Origin: Nocardia amikacinitolerans NBRC 108937
Lineage (GTDB): Bacteria > Actinomycetota > Actinomycetes > Mycobacteriales > Mycobacteriaceae
Assembly: GCF_001612615.1 (NCBI RefSeq)
Contig: NZ_BDAU01000043.1
Location: forward strand, 1-38,447
Length of the DNA stretch: 38,447 bases
Direction: 5' to 3'
Shown here in pieces: positions 15,789 to 23,208 of this stretch; the stretch's first letter is position 1, and every line of letters begins with the position of its first letter. The position numbers and the translations under genes were made by a program. The notes under the pieces were generated by a model, which saw only the letters and a list, made by a program, of their open reading frames with translations, was not told where the DNA came from and searched no databases.

Positions 15789-16922
15789 TCACGAGGCGGT
15801 AGGGCGCAGTTTGGTCGCGGCAAGCTGGCTGTCGGCGAACCCGGAGGTTCGCCCGACCAGGCTCAGCAACGGGTCGCGTACCGCGTCGGGGACGGCGTTG
15901 AGCAGCCGCATCCGGTACGAAGTCCGCTGCGTGCGTTCGACATCCGGCCGCTGTTCGCGCTCCCAGGCCGCCAGCGCTTGGCCGAGCGCGAGCCCCGGCC
16001 TGCAAACGGTCGCGGCCAGCGAGACCGCGTTGGTCATCGCGGTGCCGCCGCCTTGCCCGAGGTAGGGCGGCTGGGCGTGCGCGGCGTCGCCGAGGAAGGC
16101 GACCCGGCCGCACGACCACGAGCGGAGGCGGATGTATTCGAAGGTGTCCCAGCGGATCGGAATGCCCTCGGCCCGCCGCAGCAGGTTCTCCAGGCTGGGA
16201 AAGCTGCGCACCCAGGACTCGAAATCGATGCTCGAGCCGCGGGTCGACGGGGCGTCGACATCGGAAACCACTGCGAGATAGACGTGTTCGGGCGTGCATG
16301 GCGTATAGAGCAACCGGCGCCTGCCCTGGAAGTACTCGAGGTGTTTGACCAGGTCCTCGGCGGGAAAATAGTCCGGCGAGGCGGGCACCATCAGCCGCGC
16401 CGCGCCTTGGCGCATCCGCACCCGCCGGGTCGCCATACCCAGACTGTCGCGCAGCCGGGAGTGCACGCCATCGGCGGCGATGACGAGATCCGCTGTCGCC
16501 GTGCGCCCGTCGTCGAAAGCGACGGTCCCGTCCGGGTCAGCCGACACCGCGCGGGAATCGGTCACCAGTTCCACGCCCGCCCGCTCGGCCCCGTGCACCA
16601 GGGCCTCGATCAGCCGATCCCGCAACAGTGTGTAGCAGCGTGGCTGACCCGGCCCGTTGATCCCGATCCGGTAGAGCGTGCGTCCGGTCCGCGAACGTGC
16701 CTCGACGGCTGGACCGATGTGCGCGCCGAGCGTCGCTTCGCGATACGCCCCGATCGCTTCCAGCGCCGACAATCCGTTGTCCCACACGTAGATTCCGGCG
16801 CCGACGGCACGGATCTCGGTTTGCCGCTCGTGTAGCCGTACCGTCCACCCGCCCAAGGCGAGTGCGGTGGCCGCGGTGAGCCCGCCGATGCCACCGCCGA
16901 TCACTTCCGCATGTCGTCCCAC
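15789..16922 (-). CDS. aqdB: FAD-dependent monooxygenase, AqdB-like
   Basis: A 377-residue class A flavoprotein monooxygenase: GxGxxG at 9-14 (IGGGIGGLTAATAL), ADG at 150-152 (LVIAADGVHSRLRDSLG) and GD at 278-279 (FLGDAAHAQPPYLGQGGGTA). In the aqd pathway the equivalent enzyme hydroxylates 2-heptyl-4(1H)-quinolone at C3 to give PQS, the substrate of AqdC. GTG at 16922 is chosen for its AAGGAG site seven bases upstream; the GTG at 16955 that overlaps the aqdA stop lacks one. The substrate is inferred from the cluster, since the fold alone does not define it. Confidence 0.82.
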   Translation of the reverse strand: MGRHAEVIGGGIGGLTAATALALGGWTVRLHERQTEIRAVGAGIYVWDNGLSALEAIGAYREATLGAHIGPAVEARSRTGRTLYRIGINGPGQPRCYTLLRDRLIEALVHGAERAGVELVTDSRAVSADPDGTVAFDDGRTATADLVIAADGVHSRLRDSLGMATRRVRMRQGAARLMVPASPDYFPAEDLVKHLEYFQGRRRLLYTPCTPEHVYLAVVSDVDAPSTRGSSIDFESWVRSFPSLENLLRRAEGIPIRWDTFEYIRLRSWSCGRVAFLGDAAHAQPPYLGQGGGTAMTNAVSLAATVCRPGLALGQALAAWEREQRPDVERTQRTSYRMRLLNAVPDAVRDPLLSLVGRTSGFADSQLAATKLRPTAS

Positions 16923-16951
16923 CGACCCGCTCCTTCCTAGTGCGCGCCCGT

Positions 16952-18271
16952 TCACGGGAGCTCCAGAACGGCACGCGATCCGTGCCGATGACGCGGCCGG
17001 TCCCCGAGACTTCCGGTCCGCACGAATTCGCCCCAGTAGCGCCGTGTTCGGGCGCCGAGCTCATCGAGGCGAGCCGAGTCGAGCGGACGCACCATCGGCG
17101 CCGCGCGCCAGTCGTCGGCCGCGCCGAACAGCAGCGGCAATTCGATGCAGTGACACGCCCCGAACGGGCCGTCCGAATGCAGCGCACCGAACCGGTAGCA
17201 GAAGGCCGTTCCACCGGACTCGGTCAGCAGATCGGCGAACCGAAACACACCGTCCTCGAAGACTTTCCGCCCGACTACCCGCTCCGCGACGGCCGTGAGG
17301 CGTCGCCCGATGACGGGTGCGCGCCGCACCCTGCCGAACACCGGGTGCGGCCCGTCGTAGAACGCGCGCATCTCAGCGGCCGTACAGCCGACGAGCACCG
17401 GCGTCCGCGCGGCGCGCTCACGGATCAGCTGGCGCCAGTCCCCGGGCAAGACCTCGGTCTCGCACACGGGAAGAAGGGGCGGCGCGGAGTTCAGGCCGCC
17501 CGGCCCTGCCAAGCGCACCGCCGTACGCGCCTGTGCCGCAAGTATTTCCGATATGCCTGCCGTCCGCGGGTCGCCACCGAGTTCGCCGAGGAACATCGCA
17601 CCGACCCGTTCGGCGTCGGCGGGCCGATGGAAGCCGACGCCGAACGGCGCGCTCTGCACGATCGCCCGCGCGAACAACCCCTCGGCCCGCCCGCTCCCCA
17701 ACATCGCCACCACCGAGTGCGCGCCCGCCGACTGACCCGCGACCGTCACCCGCGCCGGATCACCGCCGAAGGCGCGGATATTGTCGCGAACCCATTCGAG
17801 CGCCGTCAGCTGATCGAGCAGACCCAGGTTGCCCGGCGAAACACCCTGGGCGCGAAGGTAACCCAGCACGCCGAGCCGATAGGACACGGAGACCACCACG
17901 ATTCCGGTATCCCGCACCAGCCGGTCCGCGTCGTAGAGATTCCATTCCCCGCCGCCGGTCAGGTACGCCCCGCCGTGCAACCACACCAGCACGGCGTGAC
18001 CACCGGGCACAGCCTGAGCCGGCGCGGTGACGGTGAGCCTCAGGCAATCCTCGGACTGTTCGAACGGCGCGGGCGCGCCCATCACCGCCGTCAGCCGCGA
18101 GGGCAGCTGCGGCGCGCTCGGACCGCGGCTCGTCGCGTCTCGCGTCTCGTCGTGCGCGGATACCCGCTGGGGCGGCCCGAAGCGCTCGGCGCGCGCGTAG
18201 CGGATGCCCCGGAACGCCACCACGCCGTCGGCGCTTTCGCCGCGCAGGCCCCCGGCGACCACGTTGTCCAT
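16952..18271 (-). CDS. aqdA: Type-B carboxylesterase-like hydrolase, AqdA-like
   Basis: A 439-residue carboxylesterase family protein with the oxyanion segment VWLHGGAYLTGG (HGG 99-101), nucleophile elbow GQSAG (Ser181), probable acid Glu300 (CTAAEM) and His374 (ACHCIELP). It opens the aqdABC-like run and is divergent from the TetR gene, as in the described aqdRABC clusters where the first gene encodes an alpha/beta-hydrolase; hydrolysis of the N-acylanthranilate-type ring-opening product is a plausible role. The start ATG lies 17 bases from the nearer palindromic operator. The canonical Gly after the catalytic His is Cys375 here. Confidence 0.8.
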   Translation of the reverse strand: MDNVVAGGLRGESADGVVAFRGIRYARAERFGPPQRVSAHDETRDATSRGPSAPQLPSRLTAVMGAPAPFEQSEDCLRLTVTAPAQAVPGGHAVLVWLHGGAYLTGGGEWNLYDADRLVRDTGIVVVSVSYRLGVLGYLRAQGVSPGNLGLLDQLTALEWVRDNIRAFGGDPARVTVAGQSAGAHSVVAMLGSGRAEGLFARAIVQSAPFGVGFHRPADAERVGAMFLGELGGDPRTAGISEILAAQARTAVRLAGPGGLNSAPPLLPVCETEVLPGDWRQLIRERAARTPVLVGCTAAEMRAFYDGPHPVFGRVRRAPVIGRRLTAVAERVVGRKVFEDGVFRFADLLTESGGTAFCYRFGALHSDGPFGACHCIELPLLFGAADDWRAAPMVRPLDSARLDELGARTRRYWGEFVRTGSLGDRPRHRHGSRAVLELP

Positions 18272-18287
18272 GCCATTCTCGCCTTCT

Positions 18288-18307
18288 AACGCAAGTCGAC
18301 TTGCGTT
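18288..18307. promoter_or_regulatory. aqdA-proximal palindromic operator
   Basis: AACGCAAGTCGACTTGCGTT is a perfect 20-base palindrome, 17 bases upstream of the aqdA start. It shares the CGCAAG-4-CTTGCG core with a second site 51 bases away. Spacing of about five helical turns and position between divergent genes point to binding by the adjacent TetR protein. Confidence 0.8.
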
Positions 18308-18338
18308 GCGCGGTCCACGGTAGGACCCGTGCGGAAAT

Positions 18339-18358
18339 AACGCAAGACGACTTGCGAT
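18339..18358. promoter_or_regulatory. aqdR-proximal palindromic operator
   Basis: AACGCAAGACGACTTGCGAT, differing from the first site at only two positions and keeping the CGCAAG...CTTGCG arms. It ends 10 bases before the aqdR ATG, so binding would also block the regulator's own transcript. Confidence 0.78.
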
Positions 18359-18368
18359 AATCGACCCC

Positions 18369-18938
18369 ATGGCGAACCCCCAAATCCGCGGCGCGCGATT
18401 ACGGCAGGCCGTGCTCGACGCGACGCTGGCGCGCATCGAGTCCGTCGGCATCGACCAGGTCCGGGTGGCCGACGTGGCCGACGCCGCGGGCGTGCACGAG
18501 ACCTCGATCTATCGCCGCTGGAAAACGCTGCCCAAGTTGCTGCTCGACGCCCTGCTCGCGCGCTTGGACGCGGAGGTACCGATCGCCGACACCGGCTCGA
18601 CCCGCGCCGATCTGGAGGCCTTCCTGGCCGACCTGATCCGGTTCGCCGAGACGCCATCGGGCGCCGCGCTGATTCGCGGTACCGCCATCGCCGACAGCGA
18701 TCCCGAGGTGGCCGAGGCGCGCCGGGAATTCTGGGTGGCTCGGCTCTCCGCGTCGGAGGAGATCGTGCGCCGCGGGATAGGGCGCGGCGAGCTCGCGCCG
18801 ACCACCGACCCGCGGCTGATCATGCTCACGCTCGGCGGCCTGGTGCACTTGCAGGTCACCCACCTCGGCGGCGCGATTCCGGCGGCGTGGGCCCGCGATG
18901 CCGTCGATCTGGTGCTGAGCGGCGCGGCGGCGCGCTGA
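18369..18938 (+). CDS. aqdR: TetR-family regulator of the aqd cluster
   Basis: A 189-residue TetR protein. The helix-turn-helix is at about residues 32-56 (VRVADVADAAGVHETSIYRR) and a TetR_C-type ligand domain follows. It is divergent from aqdA across 97 bases carrying two matching palindromes, and gene order TetR / hydrolase / monooxygenase / dioxygenase matches the aqdRABC clusters of M. abscessus and Rhodococcus. Repression relieved by alkylquinolones is inferred from those systems. Confidence 0.82.
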   Translation: MANPQIRGARLRQAVLDATLARIESVGIDQVRVADVADAAGVHETSIYRRWKTLPKLLLDALLARLDAEVPIADTGSTRADLEAFLADLIRFAETPSGAALIRGTAIADSDPEVAEARREFWVARLSASEEIVRRGIGRGELAPTTDPRLIMLTLGGLVHLQVTHLGGAIPAAWARDAVDLVLSGAAAR

Positions 18939-19147
18939 GCGCCTGCTTCGAATCGCGGCTACACGTCCGCGTGAACTCCCGAGCGTGCCCGCGCGAATTA
19001 CCGAGTGGGCCAGTAGGAAATTTCGGAATCTCTCAGGTTCACCCACGATGATGTGGCCGTGCCCGACCGCTCGGCGAACAGTTCCGGAACTACCATCGTG
19101 GCGGCAGGCGAAACCGGCAGGCGAGCGAAAGGCGTGGTGAACGCACG

Positions 19148-19897
19148 GTGAGCAACAACCCGGGACGGAAGAATCCGCTGCTGCAAGCGGAGCGCGCCGA
19201 CCGCAACCGCAAGATCCTCATCCAGGTGGCGGTGGCCGCCGTGCTGATCGGCCTGGTCGCCGCGATCGGCATCGGAATCGCGATCAAGAAGGCGGAGCGA
19301 GACGACCCGGGCCCCACCCCGAGCATCGCCGCCGCGCAGGCGCCCGGCGCCGTCTCCGGATCCATCACCGACAACGGCTCCATCCGCGTCGGCAAGCCGG
19401 AGGCCAAGGTCACCGTCCGGGTGGTCGCCGACCTGCAATGCCCGGCGTGCAAGAACTTCGAAGCCGCTTACGGTCAGGTGCTGGAGGACGCGGTCGCCAA
19501 CGGCACCGCCGCGGTCGAATACAACATCATCTCGTTCCTGGACAAGGCCTCCACCACGGAGTACTCGACCCGCGCGGCCAACGCTTCCTACTGCGTCGCC
19601 CAGCAGGACCCGACCAAGTACCAGGCGTGGCTGAAGGCGATGTTCGCCCAGCAGCCGCCGGAGGGTGGCAGCGGCCTGACCGACCAGCAGCTCATCGAGA
19701 TCGCGAAGTCGGTCGGCTACACCGACGACGTCGCGAGCTGCATCACCGACCGCACCTACGACAAGTACGTCGCGTCGACCACCAACCAGGCCTTCGACAG
19801 CGGTATCCAGTCCACGCCGACGGTGTTCGTCGACGGCAAGCAGGTCAACCCGAGCGCGCTCGAGCAGGCCATCGCCACGGCGGCCGCAGGACAGTGA
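19148..19897 (+). CDS. Membrane-anchored DsbA-like thiol oxidoreductase
   Basis: A 249-residue protein with a cytosolic N-terminus, one membrane anchor (about 23-46) and an extracytoplasmic thioredoxin/DsbA fold. CPAC (98-101) is the redox motif and STPTVFV near residue 226 holds the cis-proline. Further cysteines lie in the helical insertion (ASYC, ASCITD). It corresponds to mycobacterial Rv2969c. The stop overlaps the VKOR start (GTGA), as the two work as an oxidant pair for disulfide formation in exported proteins. Start GTG at 19148 has AAAGG upstream, somewhat distant. Confidence 0.9.
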   Translation: MSNNPGRKNPLLQAERADRNRKILIQVAVAAVLIGLVAAIGIGIAIKKAERDDPGPTPSIAAAQAPGAVSGSITDNGSIRVGKPEAKVTVRVVADLQCPACKNFEAAYGQVLEDAVANGTAAVEYNIISFLDKASTTEYSTRAANASYCVAQQDPTKYQAWLKAMFAQQPPEGGSGLTDQQLIEIAKSVGYTDDVASCITDRTYDKYVASTTNQAFDSGIQSTPTVFVDGKQVNPSALEQAIATAAAGQ

Positions 19898-20460
19898 TCG
19901 CCGCGCCACCCCGGTCCGCCTGGCTGCTGCTGATCTGCGGCCTGGCGGGCTGGTTCGCCTCGATGGCGCTGACCATCGAGCGGTTCAAGCTCTTCACCGA
20001 TCCGGACTACCGGCCGACGTGCAGCATCAACCCGATCCTGTCCTGCGGCTCGGTCATGGTGACCGATCAGGCCTCGGTGTTCGGCTTCCCGAATCCGCTG
20101 ATGGGCATCGTCGGCTTCTCCGTGGTCGTCACCCTCGGCGTCTTGGCGGTCGCCGGGCTCGGGTTCCCGAAGTGGGTCTGGGGCGGTCTGTGGCTCGGCA
20201 CGATCGCGGGCATCGCTTTCGTCTGCTGGCTCATCTTCCAGAGCCTGTACCGGATCAACGCGCTGTGCCCGTACTGCATGGTGGTCTGGGCGATCGTCAC
20301 GCCGCTGTTCGCGGTGGCCACCGATCAGCTGTGGGGTCGGTCGAGCGGCCCGCTCGGTGTGCTCGCGGAATGGCGCTGGACGATCGTCGCGCTCTTCTAC
20401 GCGGTGGTGCTGCTGCTGATCTTCCTGCGTTTCCAAGACTACTGGCTGAGCCTGTTCTGA
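19894..20460 (+). CDS. Vitamin K epoxide reductase (VKOR) family protein
   Basis: A 188-residue membrane protein with five hydrophobic segments (about 9-28, 66-88, 98-117, 122-142, 165-183). It has the two VKOR cysteine pairs: Cys43 and Cys51 (CSINPILSCGS) and the CPYC motif (125-128). In actinobacteria VKOR replaces DsbB: it reoxidises the DsbA-like partner and passes electrons to menaquinone. The GTG start overlaps the DsbA-like stop by four bases, a clear sign of coupling. It ends six bases before the convergent protease gene. Confidence 0.95.
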   Translation: MIAAPPRSAWLLLICGLAGWFASMALTIERFKLFTDPDYRPTCSINPILSCGSVMVTDQASVFGFPNPLMGIVGFSVVVTLGVLAVAGLGFPKWVWGGLWLGTIAGIAFVCWLIFQSLYRINALCPYCMVVWAIVTPLFAVATDQLWGRSSGPLGVLAEWRWTIVALFYAVVLLLIFLRFQDYWLSLF

Positions 20461-20466
20461 GCCGGG

Positions 20467-21570
20467 TCAGTTCGGCGCGCCCTTGCCGAGCACCACGGTC
20501 ACCGTCCGCTCGACGCCGCCGGGGCCGAGCACGCCGAGCCGCACCGTGTCGGCGGGTTTGCGCACGTTGATCGCCGCGCGCAGGGCGCGGGCACTGGTGA
20601 TCGCCCGGCCGTCGATCGAGGTGATCACCTCGCCGTCGGCGAGTCCAGCGGAGTGGGCGGGGCTGCCGTAGATCGCGACGTCGATGCGCGCGCCGCTGGG
20701 TCGCGCGTCGGAGATCAGCACGCCGAGCGTCGCGGTCGGGCCGATGTGCACCGTGTCGGTCGGCGTGCCGGAGCGGATCTGGCGCACCACCCGCATGGCG
20801 GTGTCGATCGGCACCGCGTACCCGTTGGGCTCGCGGTCGACCTCCGGGTCGTGCTCGCCCGACGCCGCGGTGATCACGCCGATGATCGCGCCGCGCCAAT
20901 CGGCGAGCGCTCCCCCGGACTGCCCGGAACTGACCGCGGCGGCGATCTCCAGCATTCCCGACAGCGCCTTGCGGGACAGGTCGGCGGAGTTCAGCGCGAC
21001 GATCGTGCTGTCCAGATCGGTGACGTTCCCGGTGATCGAGGTCGGCGTGCCGCCCGCGCCGCCCGCGTTGCCGATGGCGAGCACCTCGTCGTGCAGCCGC
21101 ACGTCGGCGGAATTGCCGAGCCGGGCGACGGTGAGTCCGGCGGCGCCGGGCAGCTCGAGCAGGGCGATGTCGACGCCGGAGTCGTAGCCGAGCACGGTCG
21201 CCGACCAGACCTGTCCGGTGCCGACCGAGGTGACGGTGACCGTGTCGGCGCCCTTGACCACGTGATGGCTGGTCAGCACCTGTCCCTCGGCGGTGAGCAC
21301 GATGCCGGACCCGGCCGCGCCCTGACCGAACGTCTCGGTGGCGGTGCTGATGTGCACCATGGCCGGTTGCACCGCGGCCGCGACTGTCGCCCGGTCCAGC
21401 GGCGGCGTCGGCGCGGGCGGCATCGGCGCGATGGCGGTGCCGGGGCCGGTGAACAGCGGCCAGCCCGGCAGTTCACCGCGATAACCGAGGAAGCCCGCCA
21501 GGCCGAGCACGGCGACGACGATCAGCGCGAGCGCTCGCCCGCCGCCGCTGCCGCGCCGTCCGTCGTCCAT
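20467..21570 (-). CDS. Membrane-anchored S1C (HtrA/DegP-like) serine protease
   Basis: A 367-residue protein: N-terminal anchor (about 13-31), Pro-rich linker (48-58), trypsin-like domain (about 62-270) and a PDZ domain (about 285-362). The catalytic triad appears as His103 (TSHHVV), Asp134 (GVDIALLEL) and Ser218 (SSGQSGGAL; the usual GNSGGP is GQSGGA here). It likely degrades or refolds damaged exported proteins and sits tail-to-tail with the disulfide-forming pair. ATG at 21570 with GGGAG is preferred over an ATG 12 codons upstream. Confidence 0.9.
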   Translation of the reverse strand: MDDGRRGSGGGRALALIVVAVLGLAGFLGYRGELPGWPLFTGPGTAIAPMPPAPTPPLDRATVAAAVQPAMVHISTATETFGQGAAGSGIVLTAEGQVLTSHHVVKGADTVTVTSVGTGQVWSATVLGYDSGVDIALLELPGAAGLTVARLGNSADVRLHDEVLAIGNAGGAGGTPTSITGNVTDLDSTIVALNSADLSRKALSGMLEIAAAVSSGQSGGALADWRGAIIGVITAASGEHDPEVDREPNGYAVPIDTAMRVVRQIRSGTPTDTVHIGPTATLGVLISDARPSGARIDVAIYGSPAHSAGLADGEVITSIDGRAITSARALRAAINVRKPADTVRLGVLGPGGVERTVTVVLGKGAPN

Positions 21571-21707
21571 GGGCACTCCCGCCTCGTTACGCCTGACGAA
21601 TTCCATTGTGGCCGGAGATCTTCACCGTAGATCAGGAATTCCGGACCGTGCGCCCAGCGCGGGCCGGAAAACCAGGACAGGATGGACATCCCCGGCGCCG
21701 GCCTCGG

Positions 21708-21747
21708 CAAACCCCTGTGTTCGACAAACCCTCGGCTCGACAAACCC
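21708..21747. repeat. Three spaced CAAACCC repeats upstream of the alcohol dehydrogenase
   Basis: CAAACCC occurs at 21708-21714, 21725-21731 and 21741-21747, the last two within a longer TCGACAAACCC repeat. The 16-17 base spacing and the place 27 bases before the dehydrogenase ATG suggest an activator or repressor array, but chance duplication is possible. Confidence 0.3.
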
Positions 21748-21773
21748 GAGCATGCGGCGGTAGGCATGTATTC

Positions 21774-22829
21774 ATGAGCACCGCTGCTGCCGCCTACGCC
21801 CTGCCCGCTCCGGACGGAGCCTTCGAGAAGGTCACCATCGAGCGCAGGGAACTCGGTCCGCACGACGTGCTGATCGACGTCAAGTACGCGGGCATCTGCC
21901 ACTCGGACATCCACACCGCGCGCGACGAATGGGGCGGCACCCGCTACCCCTGCGTGCCCGGCCACGAGATCGCGGGCCTCGTCGCCGCCGTCGGCTCGGC
22001 GGTCACCAGGCACAAGGTCGGCGACCGGGTCGGCGTCGGCTGCATGGTCGATTCCTGCGGCAAGTGCGCGCCGTGCCTTGCCGACGAGGAGCAGTACTGC
22101 CAGGCCGGCGCCACCATGACCTACAACTCCACCGTCGATCCCGCGGTGCAGCCCGGCGGCTACACCATGGGCGGCTACTCCACGCAGGTCGTGGTGACCG
22201 AGAACTTCGTGGTGTCCATCCCGGAAGGCATCGGCCTCGACGTGGCCGCGCCGCTGCTGTGCGCGGGCGTCACCCTGTTCTCGCCGCTGCGGCACTGGCA
22301 GGCCGGGCCAGGCAAACGGGTCGCGATCATCGGCATGGGCGGGCTCGGGCACGTCGGCGTGAAGATCGCCGCGGCGATGGGCGCGGAGGTCACCGTGCTC
22401 AGCCACTCGCTGAGCAAGCAGGAAGACGGCAAGCGGTTCGGCGCGAACCACTACTACGCCACCGGCGACCGGCAGACCTTCCGCGAACTGCGCGGCCGCT
22501 TCGACCTGATCCTCAACACCGTCTCGGCCGACCTGCCGCTGGACGACTACATGAAGCTGCTGAACCTGGACGGCACGCTGGTCATCCTCGGCCTCCCCGA
22601 GAACCCGATGACCGTCAAGCCGTTCACCCTCGCCGGCTACCGCAGGTCGCTGGCGGGCTCGATGATCGGCGGCATCGCGCAAACCCAGGAGATGCTGGAC
22701 TTCTGCGCCCAGCACGGCATCGGCGCGGAGATCGAGCTGATCTCCGCCGACGAGATCGACAGCGCGTACGACCGGGTTGTCGCGAGCGACGTGCGGTATC
22801 GGTTCGTCATCGATACGGCGACGATGTAG
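21774..22829 (+). CDS. Zinc-dependent NAD(P) alcohol dehydrogenase, cinnamyl-alcohol type
   Basis: A 351-residue MDR-superfamily enzyme. Catalytic zinc ligands are Cys42 (GICHSDIH), His64 and Glu65 (GHE) with a later cysteine (LLCAG); structural zinc is held by Cys95, Cys98, Cys101 and Cys109. The cofactor loop is GMGGLGHVGVKIA. The sequence resembles the YahK/AdhC (Rv3045-like) aldehyde reductases, which reduce a broad range of aldehydes with NADPH. ATG at 21774 gives the expected N-terminus, though no strong ribosome site is visible. Confidence 0.93.
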   Translation: MSTAAAAYALPAPDGAFEKVTIERRELGPHDVLIDVKYAGICHSDIHTARDEWGGTRYPCVPGHEIAGLVAAVGSAVTRHKVGDRVGVGCMVDSCGKCAPCLADEEQYCQAGATMTYNSTVDPAVQPGGYTMGGYSTQVVVTENFVVSIPEGIGLDVAAPLLCAGVTLFSPLRHWQAGPGKRVAIIGMGGLGHVGVKIAAAMGAEVTVLSHSLSKQEDGKRFGANHYYATGDRQTFRELRGRFDLILNTVSADLPLDDYMKLLNLDGTLVILGLPENPMTVKPFTLAGYRRSLAGSMIGGIAQTQEMLDFCAQHGIGAEIELISADEIDSAYDRVVASDVRYRFVIDTATM

Positions 22830-23208
22830 GGGCTTCGGCTGCGGTCAGGTCCTCCGTCGGCAGTGCCCATCGTGCGCACCTTCGCCCGCTCCGAAAGTGT
22901 GCGGCGCGCATGGGTTGAGGGCGCGGCGAAATCGACGGTAGTCAAATGGTGGTTGCGGCCTTGACAGGCCGACAGCTCTGTCGGGGTCGACTCCGCCACC
23001 GGCCTTCGCCGGACTCCCCCGGCAGCGCCAACTGCGCACACAGCGCGTGTAACCCATGCGCGAGTTGTCCACAGGCTCCCTCAGAGAGCGCAGATCGTCG
23101 TCCCCGCAGCGATCCATGATCGACCGGCCCGCATCGGCCCGACAGCGTTCACGTGCGCGCTGGCATGTTGCGGGGCGCGGGTTCTTCTCACGTAAGTACC
23201 GTGGATTT
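22830..23208. other. 379-base gap with a palindrome and possible promoter
   Basis: No supported gene. TTGACA at 22962-22967 is followed at once by CCGACAG-CT-CTGTCGG (22969-22984), a seven-base-arm inverted repeat, which looks like a promoter element with an operator facing the AI-2E-family gene about 225 bases downstream. The reverse strand of about 22860-23060 is open for a time but has no family signature. Confidence 0.35.
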
